The notes beneath the pieces were generated by a model. That model did not search any database. It was not told the origin of the DNA and saw nothing but the letters and a program-made list of their open reading frames with translations. A program made the position numbers and the translations under genes. Source: Labilibaculum manganireducens (GTDB lineage Bacteria; Bacteroidota; Bacteroidia; Bacteroidales; Marinifilaceae). From it: a stretch of 64,000 bases of DNA. This document shows positions 25,056 to 34,153 of the stretch, piece by piece. Position 1 is the first letter of the stretch; the number at the start of each line of letters is the position of its first letter. The stretch lies in NCBI RefSeq assembly GCF_002843385.1, contig NZ_MVDE01000007.1, positions 62,001 through 126,000 on the forward strand, written 5' to 3'.

Positions 25056-27242
25056 TTAGTATTCTAGTTCACCCGAGAAATCTTCACTTACATCGCGTCC
25101 TGCAAGACCATCACACACTCCCTTAAAAGCATGTTTTCGATTGTAATCCGCATCCCAAAGATTAGGTGATTCATCTGGAAGCCAATATTGATGTTCATCC
25201 TCATTATCGGAAACACCCCATATCGTTACTCCATATTGCTGTGCTGCAGGAATGTATTTCATGTACATATCCAAAACATATTGATACATGTCTGCCTGAG
25301 AAGCTTGTTGTGCTACCGTTGGATTCTTAGTTCCCAATCTCACATCCAGCTCCGAGACTTTAATCAATTTTCCACTAGCTGCTAGCTTTTGGAACATTTC
25401 TGCAATCTTATCACGATCGCTATTAATAGATATGTGCATTTGAGTTCCAATACCATCAACGATTGCCCCCTGGCTTTCAATGTACTCTACATAATCGATC
25501 AACCCTTCACATTTGGATATGCTAGACTCGAGATTATAATCATTGATAAAAAGCTTATCTGTTGCATTACCATTTTGGCGAGCTAAATTAAATGCAGTTA
25601 CAGCATAGTCTTTTCCAAGGTATTTTACCCATGAGAAGTAATCACTTTCAGGATCAGTTTTATTCCCATCTCTAAGTGTTCCATCTTCTTTCATTGGTTC
25701 GTTCACTACATCCCATGCATGAATATTGTTTTTGTAATGAGTGACCATTCCGGTAATCCAATCTTCCATTGCATTTCCAATGATTTCCGATTTTTCCTCA
25801 TCTGTTTTTTCAATGATAGTTGGGCCTGAATTACCTCCATCAGTAGCTCCTGTAGTAACAACTACATTATCTACATAATAAGTACCTTCAACACCTCCCA
25901 AATCAAAATTTAAACCTGTTTCTCCACCATCGGCAGTAAATACCCATTCTACATATTGCCATGTTGGAGATGTAGCTTGATCGCTCTGGTAATGTGCTGA
26001 ACCAGTTGTAGAACAACGAACAGAACCTGCAGCTTCAGATTTTATAAAATAAGAAATAGTATATTCTTCGCCTGCAGTTAAGTTTGCAGTAAAATCAGAA
26101 TGAATTTGTGTTTTCCACTGGCCTCCTGCACCACTATTAGCAGCATCAGCAATTATTTTCATAGCACCATTGCCTTCGTAAGCATCAGCAACATCAGCAA
26201 GACTTAATGCTGTATCACCACCATTCCACTTTGCCCATCCATCAATGCCTCCGTCAAATGTTCCATTAGCAATCATATTTACAACTTCAGGCACTGCATC
26301 CTGATCCACTACCTTAATATTATCAACATCAATTAAATATGTAACACCAGGCAAATAACCTAAATCAAAATTCACTTTGAATGTTACACCTGTAAAATCG
26401 TTCACAGTAAATTTCACCTGTTGCCATTGAGAGGTTGTTTCAAAAGCTTCTGTCCAACTACCACCTGTGTTATACCAATCCTTATAAGGATAGTTATTCT
26501 CTAAGCCGCTAAAAGAGATGCGGCCTTTACCTGCCTGATCTGATTTGATATAGAAAGAAACCTCATAAGTATGTCCACTTACAACAGGAATTTCTGGTGT
26601 TATTAGCTGTAGTTCATATGCTTGAGCAGATGAAGAACTTGCAATCATTTTAACCGCTTGTGAACTACTGGATAAACCAGAACCATCCTCAACAGTAATT
26701 CCATCTCCACTATTCCAGGCACCCCAACCTGCGAGCGTTCCATCTTTTAAACCTGATAAATCGAGTGAATTACTCCCTCCGGAAGCAGGGATTACTGTCG
26801 CTGCTATTAAACCATTCAAATAACTTGCATCTTGATTAGCATGCCAAACCAAGGTATGACCAAATACTGAAAGTCCGTTTCCAGTCACTTCTTCAAGAAA
26901 TGAGTCAACCTTTTCAAATTGTATTTCTCCTTTAGCATCAACCATTGGTCCATGTTTCATATCGTATCCAACGGTAATTTCATCAAAGTTTGCATTTGTC
27001 AAATTATGATATGCTTCATTCTCCAGATACTGATTAAGACCGATTCCAACTCCAAGAGTAAATTCAGTATAGGTATTTAAGGCGTCATAACGGCTAATTT
27101 TTTCTACCAATCCCAAAGGCAGTTCCTCTGTTGTAACTTCACCATGTGTTGAATCTTTTTTCCAGTCCATTATTTGATCATCGCATGATGAAAAGACCGT
27201 TAAAACCACAGCGATTATAGGTAATAATTTTATGTATTTCAT
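25056..27242 (-). CDS. GH10 xylanase with two CBM4-like modules inserted in the catalytic domain
   Basis: A 728-residue lipoprotein (lipobox region TVFSSC). The GH10 barrel is interrupted: the first part (about residues 45-145) ends at FGHTLVWHANQDASYLNG. Two beta-sandwich modules follow (about 155-312 and 318-470, each ending in a YxIDVDNIKV or YYVDNVVV strand). The barrel then resumes with the acid/base Glu near residue 515 (WDVVNEPMKEDG) and the nucleophile near 631 (KVSELDVRL). This architecture is known for surface xylanases of gut Bacteroidetes, where the inserted CBM4-type modules grip xylan. It closes the SusC-SusD-surface-protein operon, so it is probably the outer-surface enzyme that makes oligosaccharides for import. 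Confidence 0.92.
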   Translation of the reverse strand: MKYIKLLPIIAVVLTVFSSCDDQIMDWKKDSTHGEVTTEELPLGLVEKISRYDALNTYTEFTLGVGIGLNQYLENEAYHNLTNANFDEITVGYDMKHGPMVDAKGEIQFEKVDSFLEEVTGNGLSVFGHTLVWHANQDASYLNGLIAATVIPASGGSNSLDLSGLKDGTLAGWGAWNSGDGITVEDGSGLSSSSQAVKMIASSSSAQAYELQLITPEIPVVSGHTYEVSFYIKSDQAGKGRISFSGLENNYPYKDWYNTGGSWTEAFETTSQWQQVKFTVNDFTGVTFKVNFDLGYLPGVTYLIDVDNIKVVDQDAVPEVVNMIANGTFDGGIDGWAKWNGGDTALSLADVADAYEGNGAMKIIADAANSGAGGQWKTQIHSDFTANLTAGEEYTISYFIKSEAAGSVRCSTTGSAHYQSDQATSPTWQYVEWVFTADGGETGLNFDLGGVEGTYYVDNVVVTTGATDGGNSGPTIIEKTDEEKSEIIGNAMEDWITGMVTHYKNNIHAWDVVNEPMKEDGTLRDGNKTDPESDYFSWVKYLGKDYAVTAFNLARQNGNATDKLFINDYNLESSISKCEGLIDYVEYIESQGAIVDGIGTQMHISINSDRDKIAEMFQKLAASGKLIKVSELDVRLGTKNPTVAQQASQADMYQYVLDMYMKYIPAAQQYGVTIWGVSDNEDEHQYWLPDESPNLWDADYNRKHAFKGVCDGLAGRDVSEDFSGELEY

Positions 27243-27324
27243 TTTTCTTTGTTTTAGAATAACACGATTTATCTAAGCATTATCTCAACTTGACAAATTC
27301 ATGGTTATTATCGCTTAAATATGT

Positions 27325-28710
27325 TTATTCTTCATCTTCAGGAAAATCACTATAAGTTGGTGTTTCCAAAGAAACGATTCTCCAATTATCAGTATAAACA
27401 CTAACAGATGTAGCCACGGAAGTGAATTCTGTTTCGCTGTCACTATCATTGCCTGTAATATTCGCTAGAGTAAAATCTGTGTTTTCGAAGTAAAATCCAA
27501 AGTTCTTATAATTGGCTGTTTCCCGATAAGTCAATATATCTTCAAAAGTGAAACCGTCTTCTGAATAATCATAAATCATATTCAGAGGAATGGTTGCAGT
27601 AGTCCAACCCGTTGTTTGAAAAGCTTCCGCCTCGCCATTAACGATCCATGGTACGTAATTGTAACAGGCACCAGCCCATTCACCTCCATTAAATCCATTT
27701 ACTAAACATATTTTTAAAAATCCTGTCTCGGACCATGCTTCAGGTACATAAATATCAAACTGCAATGCCACTTCGGAAAGAGGTGTTGTTGCCGGAATAT
27801 ATGGCGTTAACTGACCACGCCAGTCATCTGTGCCATTTCCTGCTGTCCATACTTCTGAACAACGAGGTGTTGCTGGATCAAATGATGCTATACGGGAAGG
27901 ACGATGCGGCACATAGATTCCCTGAGAAATATTTTCGGTACCTATAGAAGCAGATTCCAAATCCTCATCCATAATCATACTTGTTGCGCTCCCCCAAAAA
28001 CCATGCGTTCCAATTCCATCAAAATCAAGTATTACCCCTTTTTTGAAATTGAAATAGGCTGGAGAATAAGCACCTCCATTAGAACATTCAATCAGTAAAG
28101 AACCACCTTCATCTGAAACGCCCTCAGGAACAATTACTGTAAAAAATTCTCCTCCAACATCAGAAGTAATTCCTTCTGTTACTTCAACATTACCAGGAAA
28201 AACAACTTTACTGACTTCAACTAAACCAAAACCATTTACAGTAATAGTTTCACCTGCTAATGGTAAAGTATGCGAGATACTTGTTATAGATGGTGCTGCT
28301 GAGCGAATTTCAAATGAAAACGTAGCTTCATTGCCATCCTTTGTCATTCGAATGATATTTCGAACATCGGCTTCGGCTTCAACTGTAGGTGTATTTTTGG
28401 AAACACTAACTAACATTGAATTATCCGAAACATATACTGGATTAAAATAAGATGAAAGTCCATTAATGTAAACTTTCCTTAGCCCCATAAAACCCGAACC
28501 TTCAATTCGAATCATTTGTCCCAAACGGGCAAATGTTACTTCTCTGTCAGGTACCGATGAATTCACATCTTCTAAATATATTTTACTTATCGTAATTGGG
28601 CCAGTACTCAAATCCTCATCATCACAAGCTGTAAACAACATTGCAACAAGCATTATTCCAAGGAATGCGACAGATGTCCAACGATTTTTATTTAAATTAT
28701 TTTTCTTCAT
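27325..28710 (-). CDS. Surface glycan-binding lipoprotein (SusE-position, IPT/TIG domains)
   Basis: A 461-residue lipoprotein with lipobox [10 protein letters not shown]. Two tandem IPT/TIG-like immunoglobulin domains (about residues 40-140 and 142-225; [15 protein letters not shown] and [16 protein letters not shown]) precede a C-terminal domain of about 230 residues resembling the glycan-binding domain of SGBP-B proteins. It has no catalytic motif. It lies directly after SusD, the usual place for such an auxiliary binding protein. The ATG at 28710 gives a standard signal peptide; the frame upstream to a TTG at 28734 is ignored. Binding of xylan is inferred from context. Confidence 0.85.
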   Translation of the reverse strand: MKKNNLNKNRWTSVAFLGIMLVAMLFTACDDEDLSTGPITISKIYLEDVNSSVPDREVTFARLGQMIRIEGSGFMGLRKVYINGLSSYFNPVYVSDNSMLVSVSKNTPTVEAEADVRNIIRMTKDGNEATFSFEIRSAAPSITSISHTLPLAGETITVNGFGLVEVSKVVFPGNVEVTEGITSDVGGEFFTVIVPEGVSDEGGSLLIECSNGGAYSPAYFNFKKGVILDFDGIGTHGFWGSATSMIMDEDLESASIGTENISQGIYVPHRPSRIASFDPATPRCSEVWTAGNGTDDWRGQLTPYIPATTPLSEVALQFDIYVPEAWSETGFLKICLVNGFNGGEWAGACYNYVPWIVNGEAEAFQTTGWTTATIPLNMIYDYSEDGFTFEDILTYRETANYKNFGFYFENTDFTLANITGNDSDSETEFTSVATSVSVYTDNWRIVSLETPTYSDFPEDEE

Positions 28711-28753
28711 GTTAATTGATATTTTAAATTCCAATTCACTTACTGTGAGAATA

Positions 28754-30385
28754 TTAGAATAAATCAGTTATTTTTTCTTCAGTAAACTCATACGATACAG
28801 GTGATGCTTTCAACAATGGATTTTGCACAACTTCTGATTCTGGATAAGGTAACAGAAAGATCGTTTCATCCACATTACCAATAGAGCGAGAAGATCTAGT
28901 ACGGGTTTCATCTTCAGTGGCAGTATTTATTGCAGTATCATAAGTAAAAGGAACAATAGTGCCACGATCCTGACTTGTAATATAATTGACTACCTCCTGT
29001 TGTTGGTAATACGATCGGCGAACCAAATCATACCAGTACTGACCTTCCATGCATAATTCAACTCTTCTTTCATGAATAATATCTTCATAAGTAAGACTGC
29101 TTTTATCTTCAAGTCCTGCTCGGGAACGAAGCTTATTTATATATAGTAAAGCTGTTGCATCAGAAGTGCTTGCAGTATTACCTAAAACAGCCTCTGTGTA
29201 GTTCAAATAAACTTCAGCCAAACGTAACATATTAGTATTTAGAGCAGAGTTTTGTTTTGAAATTTTCGGGTTATCTTTTGTAGAGCCTACTACACCCTTT
29301 TTTACATTTAAAGCTTCGTGTGATTTTTCATAGGTATATCCACCATTAGCTTTACTAATTTCAGGATAAAAGTCACCATATCCCATCCAGGTAGCTTTAC
29401 GACGAGCATCTGCAGATTCATACTCCTTTAGTACATCATAGGAAGCTCTTGTCCAGTATCCCCATGCCGCATCATCGCCGGTAATTTCAGATCCTGCTGC
29501 AAAATAAGCTTGCTGCGTATTGGTCACACCATAGTCGCCATTTGGAACCCATTGCAATGCAAACATCGACTCTGAGTTGTTGTTATTTTCTATCATGAAT
29601 AAATCAGCATAATCATCCATTAATTCATAAGGACCTTTATCCATAACCATTTCAGCAGCTTTTTTAGCTAAATCAAGATATTCCTGATTACGTATTCCAC
29701 TGTTTGGATCCTCACTTAAGCCAGAATATGATAAATAAATACGAGATAGCATCCCAAATGCGCTGTATTTTGTTACACGACCACCTTGAGCAGCCTGCTC
29801 AGGTAAATATTTAGCCGCATATTCTAAATCCCGCATTACAAATTCATACACATCTGTTATCGGATTGGTGTTTACAATTGGATTATTTACCAATGTTCCG
29901 GGATCTTCAGAAATGATTACATCTCCCCATAACGAAGCCATATACCAGTAAGCTGTTCCCCTCATAAAGCGTGCTTCCGCGATATATTGTTTTTGAATAT
30001 CAGCATCAACATTACTTCCTTTTATACCAATAATTACTTTATTGGATTGTTGAATTACATTGTAAAATGATTGCCATGCCGAAACCAAAGGTCCGGTCAG
30101 ACCCGTTTCCGTTAAATCACTAAACGGATAAACGTAGTCAGAGTATGGAGCGTATAAATTGTAAGAACGTCCATCGCCCAATCCGTAATAAAATTTGTCA
30201 TTGAATTCGAACCAAACTTTGTTGTAAAGTGGTGCCGTTGCTGCTTTAAAATCCTCTTCTGACTGATAGAAATTCTCACTGGTGATTTGATCTTGAGGCT
30301 GTACCTCTAAAAAATCACTGCAACCGGTCCAAATAATGGGGAAAACCATCAACAGAACCGTATATATAATATATTTTGTTTTCAT
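28754..30385 (-). CDS. susD: SusD/RagB-family nutrient-binding lipoprotein
   Basis: A 543-residue outer-membrane lipoprotein (signal [22 protein letters not shown], then [27 protein letters not shown], the standard SusD N-terminus). The C-terminal half has the RagB/SusD pattern with [26 protein letters not shown] and [22 protein letters not shown]. SusD lids the SusC channel and captures oligosaccharides. It follows susC by 59 bp. The ATG at 30385 was chosen over upstream in-frame starts because it gives the signal peptide. The substrate is xylan-derived by context. Confidence 0.95.
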   Translation of the reverse strand: MKTKYIIYTVLLMVFPIIWTGCSDFLEVQPQDQITSENFYQSEEDFKAATAPLYNKVWFEFNDKFYYGLGDGRSYNLYAPYSDYVYPFSDLTETGLTGPLVSAWQSFYNVIQQSNKVIIGIKGSNVDADIQKQYIAEARFMRGTAYWYMASLWGDVIISEDPGTLVNNPIVNTNPITDVYEFVMRDLEYAAKYLPEQAAQGGRVTKYSAFGMLSRIYLSYSGLSEDPNSGIRNQEYLDLAKKAAEMVMDKGPYELMDDYADLFMIENNNNSESMFALQWVPNGDYGVTNTQQAYFAAGSEITGDDAAWGYWTRASYDVLKEYESADARRKATWMGYGDFYPEISKANGGYTYEKSHEALNVKKGVVGSTKDNPKISKQNSALNTNMLRLAEVYLNYTEAVLGNTASTSDATALLYINKLRSRAGLEDKSSLTYEDIIHERRVELCMEGQYWYDLVRRSYYQQQEVVNYITSQDRGTIVPFTYDTAINTATEDETRTRSSRSIGNVDETIFLLPYPESEVVQNPLLKASPVSYEFTEEKITDLF

Positions 30386-30444
30386 CTGTATCATATTTTT
30401 ATTACTTATGCTAGCTATTCGTTTCATCTTCAGAACATTTTCAT

Positions 30445-33400
30445 TTAAAATGAAACATTTACCCCAAATGTATAGATCTGAGGGGAAGGATAACGAGCAT
30501 TATCAATACCTGTTAAAAGTGCATCCTGATTGGTTGATCCAATTTCGGGATCATAACCAGAATATTTTGTGAAAGTATATACGTTTTGTAAGTTGGTATA
30601 AACTTTAAGATTTTGAATCCCTAATCGAGAAACTAGTTTACGTGGAAGGTTATAACCAAAAGAAATACTTTGAATTCTTAAATAAGAACCGTCCTCCACA
30701 AACTTATTACTGTAACGATAGTTAGAAGTTGAAGAAGCTGAAGAAGCACCTATTCGTGGCATATTTGAAGCTCCTCCTGCGATTTGTACGTTACGGTAAT
30801 CATTTGGTCCGTTTGGATCGATTAACGACAATTGCGCATACCCCAATGCAGATTTCAACAAGTTAGTATTTGCACGTGGATTTTCTAACCAGCGACGTTG
30901 GTAGTTTACTACTTCATTTCCATATGAACCAGATAGAAAGATATTCAAATCAAATCCTTTATAAGAAAAGGAATTACCAATTCCGAAGGTAAAATCAGCC
31001 TCAGGATTCCCAATATAACCTCGGTCTTCCTCGTTGATTACACCATCCTTATTTATATCCTCAAAAATATAATCTCCAATCCAAACACTATTTTCACCAA
31101 TATCCATTCCTTCTGGTAAGGCTGTTGGTACTACATCTCCGGCACTGTTCTTGTAATAAAAATCAGTAGCCTTCTCGAAACGTCCAATCACTTTATATCC
31201 GTAGTATTGACCAATTGCTTTGCCAACTGCAGTTCGGGTAACTATTGTATTATCAGATCCCTGTTGAATATTTCTGTTTAATATTCCGGTTTCAGTATTG
31301 AGAGACAACACTTTATTTCTATTAACGGAAAAAACAAAATTAGAGCGCCAAAGGAAATCTCCTTTATCTATATTAACGGTATTCAATGTTAATTCAATTC
31401 CCTTATTTTCAAGAGAACCAACATTTACCCATGGTGCTGATGTTGCTCCTACCCCTGATGTACCAACGTAAGCAGGTAACGGCAACTGCAATAATAAATT
31501 CTTCGTTTTCTTATAGTAAATATCAGCAATAAACTCAATGCGATTGTTAAAAAGATTTAGGTCAACTCCTGCATTACTTGAATAAGTAGTTTCCCATTGC
31601 AGATCTTCATTTGCAGTATTAGCTGCAAGTAATCCAGTTCCCCAATTTGTAGCTGATGCTGCATAAGTTGAGGTATAAGCATAATTAGGTACGTTTTGAT
31701 TACCCACTGTACCCCATCCCAAACGAAGTTTCAAATTATTGATAATATCATTATCTTTCAGGAAATTTTCATTGGATACTTTCCAGGCTATTGCCGCCGA
31801 AGGAAACCATCCCCATCGGTTATCTTTATGAAATTTTGATGAACCATCGTAACGCAGAGTTGCTGTTAATAAATATTTATCATCAAAAGAGTAGAACATT
31901 CTACCAAAATAGGAACTAATTGAGCTAACACCACTACCGTTTGAGTTTTTGGCTGTAGTAGCGTCACCGGCATTTAAATCTGTCGCTCCATTGGTTAAAT
32001 ATCCTGAACGGTAACCGTAAAGATTTTCCCAATGAGATTCCTGCATTTCCTGTCCTAACATCATTTTGATATTATGAATACCAAATTCACAATTGTAAGT
32101 CAGAATATTTTTCCAATTCCAATACTTATTGTATGACTTTGTTCGTGATCCTTCGCGTACTTCGTTAACAAGAGCTCCAAAAGTATAGGATGGATTAAAT
32201 GTATAAGCATTGCCAAAACCATAATCCAATGAATATTCTGTTTTAAATGTAAGCCCTTTTATCAGTGTCGCTTCTGCAAAAGTGGAGGCTCTTATTCCAG
32301 CCTTTTCATTTCGGTTGTCTTTGATCATAGCCAAACCAACTGGATTGTTCTGAACGTACTCGTCAGTATCCGGTCCATCAAAAGATCCATCTGCATTACG
32401 AACTGCTACATTAGGAGTTTGCTTAAGAGCTGTTAGAATTAATGATGCGTCAGAAACAGTCGTTTTTTGTTTAGAATTACTAAATGCAAAATTCACCCCA
32501 ACTTTCAAAAAATCTTTCACCTGAGAATCGAAAGTTCCCCTTAGGTTAAATCGCTCGAATGCTGAACCAATAGCAATACCATCTTGATCAAGATAGCCTA
32601 CTCCCATGGCATAAGTACTCTTATCTGTACCTCCGGAAACTGACAAGTTATGACTTTGCATCATTGCATGAGTAAACATCTCATCTTGCCAATCAGTACC
32701 TTCCCCTAACAGATCAGGACGAACAAAACTATTATCACGCATTACAATACCCATGTCTGCACGAGTATTTTTATGTATCGCATACTCTTGCAAATTAAGT
32801 AAATCAAGCTTTTTAGGCATCTCCTGCCATCCCATATAACCATCGTAAGTTATAGTAGCTTCACCTTTCTTTCCACGCTTGGTGGTAATAATAATAACTC
32901 CATTTGCAGCTCTAGATCCGTAAATCGCAGTTGCCGAAGCATCTTTCAAAACATCCATAGAAACAATATCTGATGGATTTATTGAAGAAAGAGCATTTTC
33001 GGTTCCAGAACCTGTAGCCCCATCAATAATTATCCCATCAATAACAAAAATTGGTTCATTTGACCCATTAAGAGAACTGATACCGCGAATGCGAATAGAA
33101 GAACCGGCACCCGGCGCTCCACTGTTTTGCTGCACCTGTACTCCTGCTGCACGCCCTTGTAAAACCTGATCGATAGACGTGGTAACCGATTGATTAATTG
33201 CTTCGCTTGAAACAGAAACCACTGATCCTGTTAAGTCGGAACGCTTCATTTGTCCATAACCAACTATAACGACCTCATCAAGAGATTGTACATCCTCAAC
33301 CATTACAACATTAATGGTGTTTTTATTATTCACTTCAATCGTTTGTGTATTGAAACCAATAAAATTAAAAGTAAGCTTGGCATTTGAAGGTACATCCATA

Positions 33401-33600
33401 CTGTAAACACCATCAATATTAGTAATAGTACCCTGGGTTGTACCTAAAATAACAATATTAACACCAGGTAAGGATTCTCCTCCTGAGTCAGTTACTTTAC
33501 CAGTTACTCTTATCGTCTGGGCTAATGTTACCAAAGGCACAGCGATTAAAAGGAGCAATAGTAATATCCCCTTTTTTGTTCGAACATAGCATTTTTTCAT
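30445..33600 (-). CDS. susC: SusC/RagA-family TonB-dependent transporter
   Basis: A 1051-residue outer-membrane importer. In order: signal peptide (ends VTLAQ); a carboxypeptidase-like regulatory domain (about residues 28-105; VTGKVTDSGGESLPGVNIVILGTTQGT); a SusC-type segment LDEVVIVGYGQMKRSDLTGSV; the plug (to about 235, with LQGRAAGVQV, IRIRGISSLNG and ASATAIYGSRAANGVIIITTKRG); and a barrel ending in the aromatic VNVSF. It should move xylan oligosaccharides into the periplasm with SusD. First gene of its operon, with array B upstream. Confidence 0.97.
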   Translation of the reverse strand: MKKCYVRTKKGILLLLLLIAVPLVTLAQTIRVTGKVTDSGGESLPGVNIVILGTTQGTITNIDGVYSMDVPSNAKLTFNFIGFNTQTIEVNNKNTINVVMVEDVQSLDEVVIVGYGQMKRSDLTGSVVSVSSEAINQSVTTSIDQVLQGRAAGVQVQQNSGAPGAGSSIRIRGISSLNGSNEPIFVIDGIIIDGATGSGTENALSSINPSDIVSMDVLKDASATAIYGSRAANGVIIITTKRGKKGEATITYDGYMGWQEMPKKLDLLNLQEYAIHKNTRADMGIVMRDNSFVRPDLLGEGTDWQDEMFTHAMMQSHNLSVSGGTDKSTYAMGVGYLDQDGIAIGSAFERFNLRGTFDSQVKDFLKVGVNFAFSNSKQKTTVSDASLILTALKQTPNVAVRNADGSFDGPDTDEYVQNNPVGLAMIKDNRNEKAGIRASTFAEATLIKGLTFKTEYSLDYGFGNAYTFNPSYTFGALVNEVREGSRTKSYNKYWNWKNILTYNCEFGIHNIKMMLGQEMQESHWENLYGYRSGYLTNGATDLNAGDATTAKNSNGSGVSSISSYFGRMFYSFDDKYLLTATLRYDGSSKFHKDNRWGWFPSAAIAWKVSNENFLKDNDIINNLKLRLGWGTVGNQNVPNYAYTSTYAASATNWGTGLLAANTANEDLQWETTYSSNAGVDLNLFNNRIEFIADIYYKKTKNLLLQLPLPAYVGTSGVGATSAPWVNVGSLENKGIELTLNTVNIDKGDFLWRSNFVFSVNRNKVLSLNTETGILNRNIQQGSDNTIVTRTAVGKAIGQYYGYKVIGRFEKATDFYYKNSAGDVVPTALPEGMDIGENSVWIGDYIFEDINKDGVINEEDRGYIGNPEADFTFGIGNSFSYKGFDLNIFLSGSYGNEVVNYQRRWLENPRANTNLLKSALGYAQLSLIDPNGPNDYRNVQIAGGASNMPRIGASSASSTSNYRYSNKFVEDGSYLRIQSISFGYNLPRKLVSRLGIQNLKVYTNLQNVYTFTKYSGYDPEIGSTNQDALLTGIDNARYPSPQIYTFGVNVSF

Positions 33601-33739
33601 AGATTTAAAATTTGTAGTATTTAATTCTGATTTAATTACTAACTGCTTAAGTATTAAAAACAGTGGTTCTATATGTGGTGGTTTTATTGATTCCTTAGTG
33701 AATTATAATATAAATATGAAAACACTTAAATTTGTTGAT

Positions 33740-33847
33740 TAAAAATACCTCTATTGAAATAAACTAACATGCCTGCATGTTACCAATAATTGTTTGTTTG
33801 TTACATCGTTTGCGCACCCGTTACATTTTATTTTATTTTGGTTACAT
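33740..33847 (-). promoter_or_regulatory. HTCS-type repeat array B and promoter of the SusCD operon
   Basis: Repeats start at 33779 (GTTACCA), 33800, 33820 and 33841 (GTTACAT), at steps of 21, 20 and 21 bp, exactly as in array A. A -7-like TATTTTTA on the minus strand (33740-33747) is again 32 bp from the nearest repeat. The block TATTGAAATAAACT between box and repeats is shared with array A. The array lies 179 bp upstream of the susC start. Confidence 0.75.
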
Positions 33848-34153
33848 TGACGGCTTAATTGCTTGTATTTAACCATTTTCAAGCCACCTAAAAACATTTT
33901 CAACATTTTATATTTATCTTTTAGTAAAGAACTTCGGATCAAGCTAAGCTTCATTGAATATGAATATAAATTCTCATAATTACTCGGAAAATGAAATACA
34001 GATATTGAAGGCTAAATTGAATTTCACTCTAACAAAATAATTCCAACATATAAAGATCAGACAATCGTACACTACGCATTTAAACCGATTCTTTACTTCC
34101 GAAATACAGCCCGCTAAATGATGTCAAAAAATCCCTTAACTCGATTCGTTTTT
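33848..34153. other. Intergenic region, no gene seen
   Basis: About 306 bp between array B and the GH2 stop. It is AT-rich, without a clear terminator hairpin, ORF or RNA gene. Confidence 0.45.

Noticed and set aside
33751-33954. A 67-codon minus-strand ORF upstream of susC
   Set aside because: It runs through the GTTACAT array and promoter, and it has no family features.
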